From: Closterium sp. Naga37s-1
Taxonomy: Eukaryota; Streptophyta; Zygnematophyceae; Desmidiales; Closteriaceae
Reading direction: 5' to 3'
NCBI GenBank assembly: GCA_947471745.1
Contig: CANJKZ010000262.1
Coordinates: 876,501-940,500 of the forward strand
DNA: 64,000 bases
Shown: positions 1-15,000 of the stretch, one piece after another
Layout: every line of letters begins with the position of its first letter
Position numbering within the stretch: position 1 is the first letter of the stretch
Notes under the pieces: model-generated
Database searches by the model: none
What the model was told of the DNA's origin: nothing
Seen by the model: the letters and a program-made list of their open reading frames with translations, nothing else
Program-made: the position numbers and the translations under genes

Positions 1-3000
1 TTGGTTCTTGAAAACAGTTGGTTCTTGAAAACAGTTGGTTCTTGAAAACAGTTGGTTCTTGAAAACAGTTGGTTCTTGAAAACAGTTGGTTCTTGAAAAC
101 AGTTGGTTCTTGAAAACAGTTGGTTCTTGAAAACAGTTGGTTCTTGAAAACAGTTGGTTCTTGAAAACAGTTGGTTCTTGAAAACAGTTGGTTCTTGAAA
201 ACAGTTGGTTCTTGAAAACAGTTGGTTCTTGAAAACAGTTGGTTCTTGAAAACAGTTGGTTCTTGAAAACAGTTGGTTCTTGAAAACAGTTGGTTCTTGA
301 AAACAGTTGGTTCTTGAAAACAGTTGGTTCTTGAAAACAGTTGGTTCTTGAAAACAGTTGGTTCTTGAAAACAGTTGGTTCTTGAAAACAGTTGGTTCTT
401 GAAAACAGTTGGTTCTTGAAAACAGTTGGTTCTTGAAAACAGTTGGTTCTTGAAAACAGTTGGTTCTTGAAAACAGTTGGTTCTTGAAAAACAGTTGGTT
501 CTTGAAAACAGTTGGTTCTTGAAAACAGTTGGTTCTTGAAAACAGTTGGTTCTTGAAAACAGTTGGTTCTTGAAAACAGTTGGTTCTTGAAAACAGTTGG
601 TTCTTGAAAACAGTTGGTTCTTGAAAACAGTTGGTTCTTGAAAACAGTTGGTTCTTGAAAACAGTTGGTTCTTGAAAACAGTTGGTTCTTGAAAACAGTT
701 GGTTCTTGAAAACAGTTGGTTCTTGAAAACAGTTGGTTCTTGAAAACAGTTGGTTCTTGAAAACAGTTGGTTCTTGAAAACAGTTGGTTCTTGAAAACAG
801 TTGGTTCTTGAAACAGTTGGTTCTTGAAAACAGTTGGTTCTTGAAAACAGTTGGTTCTTGAAAACAGTTGGTTCTTGAAAACAGTTGGTTCTTGAAAACA
901 GTTGGTTCTTGAAAACAGTTGGTTCTTGAAAACAGTTGGTTCTTGAAAACAGTTGGTTCTTGAAAACAGTTGGTTCTTGAAAACAGTTGGTTCTTGAAAA
1001 CAGTTGGTTCTTGAAAACAGTTGGTTCTTGAAAACAGTTGGTTCTTGAAAACAGTTGGTTCTTGAAAACAGTTGGTTCTTGAAAACAGTTGGTTCTTGAA
1101 AACAGTTGGTTCTTGAAAACAGTTGGTTCTTGAAAACAGTTGGTTCTTGAAAACAGTTGGTTCTTGAAAACAGTTGGTTCTTGAAAACAGTTGGTTCTTG
1201 AAAACAGTTGGTTCTTGAAAACAGTTGGTTCTTGAAAACAGTTGGTTCTTGAAAACAGTTGGTTCTTGAAAACAGTTGGTTCTTGAAAACAGTTGGTTCT
1301 TGAAAACAGTGGTTTCTTGAAAACAGTTGGTTCTTGAAAACAGTTGGTTCTTGAAAACAGTTGGTTCTTGAAAACAGTTGGTTCTTGAAAACAGTTGGTT
1401 CTTGAAAACAGTTGGTTCTTGAAAACAGTTGGTTCTTGAAAACAGTTGGTTCTTGAAAACAGTTGGTTCTTGAAAACAGTTGGTTCTTGAAAACAGTTGG
1501 TTCTTGAAAACAGTTGGTTCTTGAAAACAGTTGGTTCTTGAAAAAAGTTGGTTCTTGAAAACAGTTGGTTCTTGAAAACAGTTGGTTCTTGAAAAACAGT
1601 TGGTTCTTGAAAACAGTTGGTTCTTGAAAACAGTTGGTTACATTTGAAAACAGTTGGTTCTTGAAAACAGTTGGTTCTTGAAAACAGTTGGTTCTTGAAA
1701 CAGTTGGTTCTTGAAAACAGTTGGTTCTTGAAAACAGTTGGTTCTTGAAAACAGTTGGTTCTTGAAAACAGTTGGTTCTTGAAAACAGTTGGTTCTTGAA
1801 AACAGTTGGTTCTTGAAAACAGTTGGTTCTTGAAAACAGTTGGTTCTTGAAAACAGTTGGTTCTTGAAAACAGTTTGGTTCTTGAAACAGTTTGGTTCTT
1901 GAAAACAGTTGGTTCTTGAAAACAGTTGGTTCTTGAAAACAGTTGGTTCTTGAAAACAGTTGGTTCTTGAAAACAGTTGGTTCTTGAAAACAGTTGGTTC
2001 TTGAAAACAGTTGGTTCTTGAAAACAGTTGGTTCTTGAAAAACAGTTGGTTCTTGAAAACAGTTGGTTCTTCAAAACAGTTGGTTCTTGAAAACAGTTGA
2101 TTCTTGAAAACAGTTGGTTCTTGAAAACAGTTGGTTCTTGAAAACAGTTGGTTCTTGAAAACAGTTGGTTCTTGAAAACAGTTGGTTCTTGAAAACAGTT
2201 GGTTCTTGAAAACAGTTGATTCTTGAAAACAGTTGGTTCTTGAAAACAGTTGGTTCTTGAAAACAGTTGGTTCTTGAAAAACAGTTGGTTCTTGAAAACA
2301 GTTGGTTCTTGAAAACAGTTGGTTCTTGAAAACAGTTGGTTCTTGAAAACAGTTGGTTCTTGAAAACAGTTGGTTCTTGAAAACAGTTGTTACTTGAAAA
2401 CAGTTGTTCTTGAAAACAGTTGGTTCTTGAAAACAGTTGGTTCTTGAAAACAGTTGGTTCTTGAAAACAGTTGGTTCTTGAAAACAGTTGGTTCTTGAAA
2501 ACAGTTGGTTCTTGAAAACAGTTGGTTCTTGAAAACAGTTGGTTCTTGAAAACAGTTGGTTCTTGAAAAACAGTTGGTTCTTGAAAACAGTTGGTTCTGA
2601 AAACAGTTGGTTCTTGAAAACAGTTGGTCTTGAAAACAGTTGGTTCTTGAAAACAGTTGGTTCTTGAAAACAGTTGGTTCTTGAAACAGTTGGTTCTTGA
2701 AAACAGTTGGTTCTTGAAAACAGTTGGTTCTTGAAAACAGTTGGTTCTTGAAAACAGTTGGTTCTTGAAAACAGTTGATTCTTGAAAACAGTTGGTTCTT
2801 GAAAACAGTTGGTTCTTGAAAACAGTTGGTTCTTAAAACAGTTGGTTCTTGAAACAGGTTGGTTCTTGAAAAACAGTTGGTTCTTGAAAACAGTTGGTTC
2901 TTGAAAACAGTTGGTTCTTGAAAACAGTTGGTTCTTGAAAACAGTTGGTTCTTGAAAACAGTTGGTTCTTGAAAACAGTTGTTCTTTGAAAACAGTTGGT

Positions 3001-6000
3001 TCTTGAAACAGTTGGTTCTTGAAAACAGTTGGTTCTTGAAAACAGTTTGGTTCTTGAAAACAGTTGGTTCTTGAAAACAGTTGGTTCTTGAAAACAGTTG
3101 ATTCTTGAAAACAGTTGGTTCTTGAAAAACAGTTGGTTCTTGAAAACAGTTGGTTCTTGAAAACAGTTGGTTCTTGAAAACAGTTGGTTCTTGAAAACAG
3201 TTGGTTCTTGAAAACAGTTGGTTCTTGAAAACAGTTGGTTCTTGAAAAACAGTTGGTTCTTGAAAACAGTTGGTTCTTGAAAACAGTTGGTTCTTGAAAA
3301 CAGTTGGTTCTTGAAAACAGTTGATTCTTGAAAACAGTTGGTTCTTGAAAACAGTTGGTTTCTTGAAAACAGTTGGTTCTTGAAAACAGTTGGTTCTTGA
3401 AAACAGTTGGTTCTTGAAAACAGTTGGTTCTTGAAAACAGTTGGTTCTTGAAAACAGTTGGTTCTTGAAAACAGTTGGTTCTTGAAAACAGTTGGTTCTT
3501 GAAAACAGTTGGTTCTTGAAAACAGTTGGTTCTTGAAAACAGTTGTTCTTGAAAACAGTTGTTCTTGAAAACAGTTGGTTCTTGAAAACAGTTGGTTCTT
3601 GAAAACAGTTGGTTCTTGAAAACAGTTGGTTCTTGAAAACAGTTTGGTTCTTGAAACAGTTGGTTCTTGAAAACAGTTGGTTCTTGAAAACAGTTGGTTC
3701 TTGAAAACAGTTGGTTCTTGAAAACAGTTGGTTCTTGAAAACAGTTGGTTCTTGAAAACAGTTGGTTCTTGAAAACAGTTGGTTCTTGAAAACAGTTGGT
3801 TCTTGAAAACAGTTGGTTCTTGAAAACAGTTGGTTCTTGAAAACAGTTGGTTCTTGAAAACAGTTGTTTGAAAACAGTTGGTTCTTGAAAACAGTTGGTT
3901 CTTGAAAACAGTTGGTTCTTGAAAACAGTTGGTTCTTGAAAACAGTTGGTTCTTGAAAACAGTTGGTTCTTGAAAACAGTTGGTTCTTGAAAACAGTTGG
4001 TTCTTGAAAACAGTTGGTTCTTGAAAACAGTTGGTTCTTGAAAACAGTTGGTTCTTGAAAACAGTTGGTTCTTGAAAACAGTTGGTTCTTGAAAACAGTT
4101 GGTTCTTGAAAACAGTTGGTTCTTGAAAACAGTTGGTTCTTGAAAACAGTTGGTTCTTGAAAACAGTTGGTTCTTGAAAACAGTTGGTTCTTGAAAACAG
4201 TTGGTTCTTGAAAACAGTTGGTTCTTGAAAACAGTTGGTTCTTGAAAACAGTTGGTTCTTGAAAACAGTTGGTTCTTGAAAACAGTTTGAAACAGCTGGT
4301 CTTGAAAACAGTTGGTTCTTGAAAACAGTTGTTTCTTGAAACAGTTGGTTCTTGAAAACAGTTGGTTCTTGAAACAGTTGGTTCTTGAAAACAGTTGGTT
4401 CTTGAAAACAGTTGGTTCTTGAAAACAGTTGGTTCTTGAAAACAGTTGGTTCTTGAAAACAGTTGGTTCTTGAAACAGTTGGTTCTTGAAAACAGTTGGT
4501 TCTTGAAAACAGTTGGTTCTTGAAAACAGTTGGTTCTTGAAAACAGTTGGTTCTTGAAACAGTTGGTTCTTGAAAACAGTTGGTTCTTGAAAACAGTGGT
4601 TTCTTGAAAACAGTTGGTTCTTGAAAACAGTTGGTTCTTGAAAACAGTGGTTTCTTGAAACAGTTGGTTCTTGAAAACAGTTGGTTCTTGAAAACAGTTG
4701 GATTCTTGAAAACAGTGGTTCTTGAAAACAGTTGGTTCTTGAAACAGTTGGTTCTTGAAAACAGTTGGTTCTTGAAAACAGTTGGCTTCTGAAAACAGTT
4801 GTTCTTGAAAACAGTTGGTTCTTGAAAACAGTTGGTTCTTGAAAACAGTTGGTTCTTGAAAACAGTTGGTTCTTGAAAACAGTTGGTCTTGAAAACAGTG
4901 GTTCTTGAAAACAGTTGGTTCTTGAAAACAGTTGGTTCTTGAAAACAGTTGGTTCTTGAAAACAGTTGGTTCTTGAAAACAGTTGGTTCTTGAAAACAGT
5001 TGGTTCTTGAAAACAGTTGGTTCTTGAAAACAGTTGGTTCTTGAAAACAGTTGGTTCTTGAAACAGTTGGTTCTTGAAAACAGTTGGTTCTTGAAAACAG
5101 TTGGTTCTTGAAACAGTTGGTTCTTGAAAACAGTTGGTTCTTGAAAACAGTTGGTTCTTGAAAACAGTTGGTTCTTGAAAACAGTTGGTTCTTGAAAACA
5201 GTTGGTTCTTGAAAACAGTTGGTTCTTGAAAACAGTTGGTTCTTGAAAACAGTTGGTTCTTGAAAACAGTTGGTTCTTGAAAACAGTTGGTTCTTGAAAA
5301 CAGTTGGTTCTTGAAAACAGTTGGTTCTTGAAAACAGTTGGTTCTTGAAAACAGTTGGTTCTTGAAAACAGTTGGTTCTTGAAAACAGTTGGTTCTTGAA
5401 AAACAGTTGGTTCTTGAAAACAGTTGGTTCTTGAAAACAGTTGGTTCTTGAAAACAGTTGGTTCTTGAAAACAGTTGGTTCTTGAAAACAGTTGGTTCTT
5501 GAAAACAGTTGAGTTCTTGAAAACAGTTGGTTCTTGAAAACAGTTGGTTCTTGAAAACAGTTGGTTCTTGAAAACAGTTGGTTCTTGAAAACAGTTGGTT
5601 CTTGAAAACAGTTGGTTCTTGAAAACAGTTGGTTCTTGAAAACAGTTGGTTCTTGAAAAACAGTTGGTTCTTGAAAACAGTTGGTTCTTGAAAACAGTTG
5701 GTTCTTGAAAACAGTTGGTTCTTGAAAACAGTTGGTTCTTGAAAACAGTTGGTTCTTGAAAACAGTTGGTTCTTGAAAACAGTTGGTTCTTGAAAACAGT
5801 TGAGTTCTTGAAAACAGTTGGTTCTTGAAAACAGTTGGTTCTTGAAAACAGTTGGTTCTTGAAAACAGTTGGTTCTTGAAAACAGTTTGCTTCTTGAAAA
5901 CAGTTGGTTCTTGAAAACAGTTGGTTCTTGAAAACAGTTGGTTCTTGAAAACAGTTGGTTCTTGAAAACAGTTGGTTCTTGAAACAGTTGGTTCTTGAAA

Positions 6001-9000
6001 ACAGTTGGTTCTTGAAAACAGTTGGTTCTTGAAAACAGTTGGTTCTTGAAAACAGTTGGTTCTTGAAAACAGTTGGTTCTTGAAAACAGTTGGTTCTTGA
6101 AAACAGTTGGTTCTTGAAAACAGTTGGTTCTTGAAAACAGTTGGTTCTTGAAAACAGTTGGTTCTTGAAAACAGTTGGTTCTTGAAAACAGTTGGTTCTT
6201 GAAAACAGTTGGTTCTTGAAAACAGTTGGTTCTTGAAATAAACAGTTGGTTCTTGAAAACAGTTGGTTCTTGAAAACAGTTGGTTCTTGAAAACAGTTGG
6301 TTCTTGAAAACAGTTGGTTCTTGAAAACAGTTGGTTCTTGAAAACAGTTGGTTCTTGAAAACAGTTGGTTCTTGAAAACAGTTGGTTCTTGAAAACAGTT
6401 GGTTCTGAAACAGTTGGTTCTTGAAAACAGTTGGTTCTTGAAAACAGTTGGTTCTTGAAAACAGTTGGTTCTTGAAAACAGTTTGGTTCTTGAAAACAGT
6501 TGGTTCTTGAAAACAGTTGGTTCTTGAAAACAGTTGGTTCTTGAAAACAGTTGGTTCTTGAAAACAGTTGGTTCTTAAAAACAGTTGGTTCTTGAAAACA
6601 GTTGGTTCTTGAAAACAGTTGGTTCTTGAAAACAGTTGGTTCTTGAAAACAGTTGGTTCTTGAAAACAGTTGGTTCTTGAAAACAGTTGGTTCTTGAAAA
6701 CAGTTGGTTCTTGAAAACAGTTGGTTCTTGAAAACAGTTGGTTCTTGAAAACAGTTGGTTTCTTGAAAACAGTTGGATTCTTGAAAACAGTTGGATTCTT
6801 GAAAACAGTTGGTTCTTGAAAACAGTTGGTTCTTGAAAACAGTTGGTTCTTGAAAACAGTTTTGGTTCTTGAAAAGTTGTTCGAAAACAGTTGGTTCTTG
6901 AAAACAGTTGGTTCTTGAAAACAGTTGGTTCTTGAAAACAGTTGGTTCTTGAAAACAGTTGGTTCTTGAAAACAGTTGGTTCTTGAAAACAGTTGGTTCT
7001 TGAAAACAGTTGGTTCTTGAAAACAGTTGGTTCTTGAAAACAGTTGGTTTCTTGAAAAACAGTTGGTTCTTGAAAACAGTTGGTTCTTGAAAACAGTTGG
7101 TTCTTGAAACAGTTGGTTCTTGAAAACAGTTGGTTCTTGAAAACAGTTGGGTTCTTGAAAACAGTTGGTTCTTGAAAACAGTTGGTTTCTTGAAAAACAG
7201 TTGGTTCTTGAAAACAGTTGGTTTCTTGAAAACAGTTGGTTCTTGAAAACAGTTGGTTCTTGAAAACAGTTGGTTCTTGAAAACAGTTTGGTTCTTGAAA
7301 ACAGTTGGTTCTTGAAAACAGTTGGTTCTTGAAAACAGTTGGTTCTTGAAAACAGTTGGTTCTTGAAAAACAGTTGGTTCTTGAAAACAGTTGTTCTTGA
7401 AAACAGTTGGTTCTTGAAAACAGTTTGGTTCTTGAAAACAGTTGGTTACTTGAAAACAGTTGGTTCTTGAAAACAGTTGGTTCTTGAAAACAGTTGGTTC
7501 TTGAAAACAGTTGGTTCTTGAAAACAGTTGGTTCTTGAAAACAGTTGGTTCTTGAAAACAGTTGGTTCTTGAAAACAGTTGGTTCTTGAAAAACAGTTGG
7601 TTCTTGAAAACAGTTGGTTCTTGAAAACAGTTGGTTCTTGAAAACAGTTGGTTCTTGAAAACAGTTGGTTCTTGAAAACAGTTGGTTCTTGAAAACAGTT
7701 GGTTCTTGAAAACAGTTGGTTCTTGAAAACAGTTGGTTCTTGAAAACAGTTGGGTTCTTGAAAACAGTTGGTTCTTGAAAACAGTTGGTTCTTGAAAACA
7801 GTTGGTTCTTGAAAACAGTTGGTTCTTGAAAACAGTTGGTTCTTGAAAAACAGTTGGTTCTTGAAAAACAGTTGGTTCTTGAAAACAGTTGGTTCTTGAA
7901 AACAGTTGGTTCTTGAAAACAGTTGGTTCTTGAAAACAGTTGGTTCTTGAAAACAGTTTGGTTCTTGAAAACAGTTGGTTCTTGAAAACAGTTGGTTCTT
8001 GAAAACAGTTGGTTCTTGAAAACAGTTGGTTCTTGAAAACAGTTGGTTCTTGAAAACAGTTGGTTCTTGAAAACAGTTGGTTCTTGAAAACAGTTGGTTC
8101 TTGAAAAACAGTTGGTTCTTGAAAAACAGTTGGTTCTTGAAAACAGTTGGTTCTTGAAACAGTTGGTTCTTGAAAACAGTTGGTTCTTGAAAACAGTTGG
8201 TTCTTGAAAACAGTGGTTCTTGAAAACAGTTGGTTCTTGAAAACAGTTGGTTCTTGAAAAACAGTTGGTTCTTGAAAACAGTTGGTTCTTGAAAACAGTT
8301 GGTTCTTGAAAACAGTTGGTTCTTGAAAACAGTGGTTCGTGAAAACAGTTGGTTCTTGAAAACAGTTGGTTCTTGAAAACAGTTGGTTCTTGAAAACAGT
8401 TGGTTCTTGAAAACAGTTGGTTCTTGAAAACAGTTGGTTCTTGAAAACAGTTGGTTCTTGAAAACAGTTGGTTCTTGAAAACAGTTGGTTCTTGAAAACA
8501 GTTGGTTCTTGAAAACAGTTGGTTCTTGAAAACAGTTGGTTCTTGAAAACAGTTGGTTCTTGAAAACAGTTGGTCTTGAAAACAGTTGGTTCTTGAAAAA
8601 CAGTTGGTTCTTGAAAACAGTTGGTTCTTGAAAACAGTTGGTTCTTGAAAACAGTTGGTTCTTGAAAACAGTTGGTTCTTGAAAACAGTTGGTTCTTGAA
8701 AACAGTTGGTTCTTGAAAACAGTTGGTTCTTGAAAACAGTTGGTTCTTGAAAACAGTTGGTTCTTGAAAACAGTTGGTTCTTGAAAACAGTTGGTTCTTG
8801 AAAACAGTTGGTTCTTGAAAACAGTTGGTTCTTGAAAACAGTTGGTTCTTGAAAACAGTTGGTTCTTGAAAACAGTTGGTTCTTGAAAACAGTTGGTTCT
8901 TGAAAACAGTTGGTTCTTGAAAACAGTTGGTTCTTGAAAACAGTTGGTTCTTGAAAACAGTTGGTTCTTGAAAACAGTTGGTTCTTGAAAACAGTTGGTT

Positions 9001-12000
9001 CTTGAAAACAGTTGGTTCTTGAAAACAGTTGGTTCTTGAAAACAGTTGGTTCTTGAAAACAGTTGGTTCTTGAAAACAGTTGGTTCTTGAAAACAGTTGG
9101 TTCTTGAAAACAGTTGGTTCTTGAAAACAGTTGGTTCTTGAAAACAGTTGGTTCTTGAAAACAGTTGGTTCTTGAAAACAGTTGGTTCTTGAAAACAGTT
9201 GGTTCTTGAAAACAGTTGGTTCTTGAAAACAGTTGGTTCTTGAAAACAGTTGGTTCTTGAAAACAGTTGGTTCTTGAAAACAGTTGGTTCTTGAAAACAG
9301 TTGGTTCTTGAAAACAGTTGGTTCTTGAAAACAGTTGGTTCTTGAAAACAGTTGGTTCTTGAAAACAGTTGGTTCTTGAAAACAGTTGGTTCTTGAAAAC
9401 AGTTGGTTCTTGAAAACAGTTGGTTCTTGAAAACAGTTGGTTCTTGAAAACAGTTGGTTCTTGAAAACAGTTGGTTCTTGAAAACAGTTGGTTCTTGAAA
9501 ACAGTTGGTTCTTGAAAACAGTTGGTTCTTGAAAACAGTTGGTTCTTGAAAACAGTTGGTTCTTGAAAACAGTTGGTTCTTGAAAACAGTTGGTTCTTGA
9601 AAACAGTTGGTTCTTGAAAACAGTTGGTTCTTGAAAACAGTTGGTTTCTTGAAAACAGTTGGTTCTTGAAAACAGTTGGTTCTTGGAAAACAGTTGGTTC
9701 TTGAAAACAGTGGTTCTTGAAAACAGCTTGGTTCTTGAAAACAGTCTGGTTTCTTGAAAACAGCTGGTTCTTGAAAACAGTTGGTTCTTGAAAACAGTTG
9801 GTTCTTGAAAACAGTTGGTTCTTGAAAACAGTTGGTTCTTGAAAACAGTTGGTTCTTGAAAAACAGTTGGTTCTTGAAAACAGTTGGTTCTTGAAAACAG
9901 TTGGTTCTTGAAAACAGTTGGTTCTTGAAAACAGTTGGTTCTTGAAAACAGTTGGTTCTTGAAAACAGTTGGTTCTTGAAAACAGTTGGTTCTTGAAAAC
10001 AGTTGGTTCTTGAAAACAGTTGGTTCTTGAAAACAGTTGGTTCTTGAAAACAGCTGGTTCTTGAAAACAGTTGGTTCTTGAAAACAGTTGGTTCTTGAAA
10101 ACAGTTGGTTCTTGAAAACAGTTGGTTCTTGAAAACAGGTTGGTTCTTGAAAACAGTTGGTTCTTGAAAACAGTTGGTTCTTGAAACAGTTGGTTCTTGA
10201 AAACAGTTGGTTCTTTGAAAACAGTTGGTTCTTGAAAACAGTTGGTTCTTGAAAACAGTTGGTTCTTGAAAACATTGGGTTCTTGAAAACAGTTGGTTCT
10301 TGAAAACAGTTGGTTCTTGAAACAGTTGGTTCTTGAAAACAGTTGGTTCTTGAAAACAGTTGGTTCTTGAAAACAGTTGGTTCTTGAAAACAGTTGGTTC
10401 TTGAAAACAGTTGGTTCTTGAAAAACAGTTGTTCTTGAAACAGTGTCTTGAAAACAGTTGGTTCTTGAAACAGTTGGTTCTTGAAAAACAGTTGGTTCTT
10501 GAAAACAGTTGGTTCTTGAAAAACAGTTGGTTCTTGAAAACAGTTGGTTCTTGAAAACAGTTGGTTCTTGAAAACAGTTGGTTCTTGAAAACAGTTGGTT
10601 CTTGAAAACAGTTGGTTCTTGAAAACAGTTGGTTCTTGAAAACAGTTGGTTCTTGAAAACAGTTGGTTCTTGAAAACAGTTGGTTCTTGAAAACAGTTGG
10701 TTCTTGAAAACAGTTGGTTTCTTGAAAAACAGTTGGTTCTTGAAAACAGTTGGTTCTTGAAAACAGCTGGTTCTTGAAAACAGTTGGTTCTTGAAAACAG
10801 TTGGTTTCTTCGAAAAACAGTTGGTTCTTGAAAACAGTTGGTTCTTGAAAACAGTTGGTTCTTGAAACAGTTGGTTCTTGAAAACAGTTTGATTTCTTGA
10901 AAACATTTGGTTCTTGAAAACAGTTGGTTCTTGAAAACAGTTGTTCTTGAAAACAGTTGGTTCTTGAAAACAGTTGGTTCTTGAAAACAGTTGGTTTCTT
11001 GAAAAACAGTTGGTTCTTGAAAACAGTTGGTATCTTGAAAACAGTTTGGTTCTTGAAAACAGTTGGTTCTTGAAAACAGTTGGTTCTTGAAAACAGTTGG
11101 TTCTTGAAACAGTTGGTTCTTGAAAACCAGTTGGTTCTTGAAACAGTTGGTTCTTGAAAACAGTTTGGTTCTTGAAAACAGTTGGTTCTTGAAAACAGTT
11201 GTTCTTGCAAAACAGTTGGTTCTTGAAAACAGTTGATTCTTGAAAACAGTTGTTCTATGAAAACAGTGGTTCTTGAAAACAGTTTGGTTCTTGAAAACAG
11301 TTGGTTCTTGAAACAGTTGGTTCTTGAAAACAGTTTTGGATAATCTTGAAAACAGTTGGTTCTTGAAAACAGTTGGTTCTTGAAAACAGTTGGTTCTTGA
11401 AAACAGTTGTTCTTGAAAACAGTTGTTCTTGAAAACAGTTGGTTTCTTGAAAACAGTTGGTTCTTGAAAACAGTTGGTTCTTGAAAACAGTTGGTTCTTG
11501 AAAACAGTTGGTTCTTGAAAACAGTTGGTTCTTGAAAACAGTTGGTTCTTGAAAACAGTTGGTTCTTGAAAACAGTTGGTTCTTGAAAACAGTTGGTTCT
11601 TGAAAACAGTTGGTTCTTGAAAACAGTTGGTTCTTGAAAACAGTTGGTTCTTGAAAACAGTTGGTTCTTGAAAACAGTTGGTTCTTGAAAACAGTTGGTT
11701 CTTGAAAACAGTTGGTTCTTGAAAACAGTTGGTTCTTGAAAACAGTTGGTTCTTGAAAACAGTTGGTTCTTGAAAACAGTTGGTTCTTGAAAACAGTTGG
11801 TTCTTGAAAACAGTTGGTTCTTGAAAACAGTTGGTTCTTGAAAACAGTTGGTTCTTGAAAACAGTTGGTTCTTGAAAACAGTTGGTTCTTGAAAACAGTT
11901 GGTTCTTGAAAACAGTTGGTTCTTGAAAACAGTTGGTTCTTGAAAACAGTTGGTTCTTGAAAACAGTTGGTTCTTGAAAACAGTTGGTTCTTGAAAACAG

Positions 12001-15000
12001 TTGGTTCTTGAAACAGTTGGTTCTTGAAAAACCAGTTGGTTCTTGAAACAGTTGGTTCTTGAAAACAGTTGGTTCTTGAAAACAGTTGGTTCTTGAAAAC
12101 AGTGGTTCTTGAAAACAGTTGGTTCTTGAAAACAGTTGGTTCTTGAAAACAGTTGGTTCTTGAAAACAGTTGGTTCTTGAAAACAGTTGGTTCTTGAAAA
12201 CAGTTGGTTCTTGAAAACAGTTGGTTCTTGAAAACAGTTGGTTCTTGAAAACAGTTGGTTCTTGAAAACAGTTGGTTCTTGAAAACAGTTGGTTCTTGAA
12301 AAACAGTTGGTTCTTGAAAACAGTTGGTTCTTGAAAACAGTTGGTTCTTGAAAACAGTTGGTTCTTGAAAACAGTTGGTTCTTGAAAACAGTTGGTTCTT
12401 GAAAACAGTTGGTTCTTGAAAACAGTTGGTTCTTGAAAACAGTTGGTTCTTGAAAACAGTTGGTTCTTGAAAACAGTTGGTTCTTGAAAACAGTTGGTTC
12501 TTGAAAAACAGTTGGTTCTTGAAAACAGTTGGTTCTTGAAAACAGTTGGTTCTTGAAAACAGTTGATTCTTGAAAGTTGGTTCTTGAAAACAGTTGGTTT
12601 CTTGAAAACAGTTGGTTCTTGAAAACAGTTGGTTCTTGAAAACAGTTGGTTCTTGAAAACAGTTGGTTCTTGAAAAACAGTTGGTTCTTGAAAACAGTTG
12701 GTTCTTGAAAACAGTTGGTTCTTGAAAACAGTTGGTTCTTGAAAACAGTTGGTTCTTGAAAACAGTTGGTTCTTGAAAACAGTTGGTTCTTGAAAACAGT
12801 TGGTTCTTGAAAACAGTTGAGTTCTTGAAAACAGTTGGTTCTTGAAAAACAGTTGGTTCTTGAAAACTAGTTGGTTCTTGAAAAACAGTTGGTTCTTGAA
12901 AACAGTTGGTTCTTGAAAACAGTTGGTTCTTGAAAACAGTTGGGTTCTTGAAACATTTGAAAACAGTTGGTTCTTGAAAACAGTTGGTTTCTTGAAAACA
13001 GTTGGTTCTTGAAAACAGTTGGTTCTTGAAAACAGTTGGTTCTTGAAAACAGTTGGTTCTTGAAAACAGTTGGTTCTTGAAACAGTTGGTTCTTGAAAAC
13101 AGTTGGTTCTTGAAAACAGTTGGTTCTTGAAAACAGTTGGTTCTTGAAACAGTTGGTTCTTGAAAACATTGGGTTCTTGAAAACAGTTGGTTCTTGAAAA
13201 CAGTTGGTTCTTGAAAACAGTTGGTTCTTGAAAACAGTTGTTTCTTGAAAACAGTTGGTTCTTGAAAACAGTTGGTTCTTGAAAACAGTTGGTTCTTGAA
13301 AACAGTTGTTCTTGAAAACAGTTGGTTCTTGAAAACAGTTGGTTCTTGAAAACAGTTGGTTCTTGAAAACGTTGGTTCTTGAAAACAGTTGGTTCTTGAA
13401 AACAGTTGGTTCTTGAAAACAGTTGGTTCTTGAAAACAGTTGGTTCTTGAAAACAGTTGGTTCTTGAAAACAGTTGGTTCTTGAAAACAGTTGGTTCTTG
13501 AAACAGTTGGTTCTTGAAAACAGTTGGTTCTTGAAAACAGTTGGTTCTTGAAACAGTTGGTTCTTGAAAACAGTTGGTTCTTGAAAAACAGTTGGTTCTT
13601 GAAAACAGTTGGTTCTTGAAAACAGTGGTTCTTGAAAACAGTTGGTTCTTGAAAACAGTTGGTTCTTGAAAACAGTTGGTTCTTGAAAACAGTTGAAAAC
13701 AGTTGATTCTTGAAAACAGTTGGTCGTGAAAACAGTTGTCTGAAAACAGTTGGTTCTTGAAAACAGTTGGTTCTTGAAAACAGTTGGTTCTTGAAACAGT
13801 TGGTTCTTGAAAACAGTTGGTTCTTGAAAACAGTTGGTTCTTGAAAAACAGTTGGTTCTTGAAAACAGTTGGTTCTTGAAAACAGTTGGTTTCTTGAAAA
13901 CAGTTGGGTCTTGAAAACAGTTGGTTCTTGAAAAACAGTTGGTTCTTGAAAACAGTTGGTTCTTGAAAACGTTGGTTCTTGAAAACAGTTGGTTCTTGAA
14001 AACAGTTGGTTCTTGAAAACACAGTTGGTTCTTGAAAACAGTTGGTTCTTGAAAAACAGCTTGGTTCTTGAAAACAGTTGGTTCTTGAAAACAGTTGGTT
14101 CTTGAAACAGTTGGTTCTTGAATACAGTTGGTTCTTGAAAACAGTTGGGTTCTTGAAAACAGTTGGTTCTTGAAAACAGTTGGTTCTTGAAAACAGTTGG
14201 TTCTTGAAAACAGTTGGTTCTGAAAACAGTTGGTTCTTGAAAACAGTTGGTTCTTGAAAACAGTTGGTTTCTTGAAAAACAGTTGGTTCTTGAAAACAGT
14301 TGGTTCTTGAAAACAGTTGGTTCTTGAAAACAGTTGGTTCTTGAAAACAGTTGGTTCTTGAAAACAGTTGGTTCTTGAAAACAGTTGGTTCTTGAAAACA
14401 GTTGGTTCTTGAAAACAGTTGGTTCTTGAAACAGTTAAAACAGTTGGTTCTTGAAAACAGTTGGTTCTTGAAAACAGTTGGTTCTTGAAAACAGTTGGTT
14501 CTTGAAAACAGTTGGTTCTTGAAAACAGTGGTTCTTGAAAACAGTTGGTTCTTGAAAACAGTTGGTTCTTGAAAACAGTTGGTTCTTGAAAACAGTTGGT
14601 TCTTGAAAACAGTTGGTTCTTGAAAAACAGTTGGTTCTTGAAAACAGTTGGTTCTTGAAAACAGTTGGTTCTTGAAAACAGTTGGTTCTTGAAAACAGTT
14701 GGTTCTTGAAAACAGTTTGGTTCTTGAAAACAGTTGGTTCTTGAAAACAGTTGGTTCTTGAAAACAGTTGGTTCTTGAAAACAGTTGGTTCTTGAAAACA
14801 GTTGGTTCTTGAAAACAGTTGGTTCTTGAAAACAGTTGGTTCTTGAAAACAGTTGTTCTTGAAAACAGTTGGTTCTTGAAAACAGTTGGTTCTTGAAAAC
14901 AGTTGGTTCTTGAAACAGTTGGTTCTTGAAAACAGTTGGTTCTTGAAAACAGTTGGTTCTTGAAAACAGTTGGTTCTTGAAAACAGTTGGTTCTTGAAAA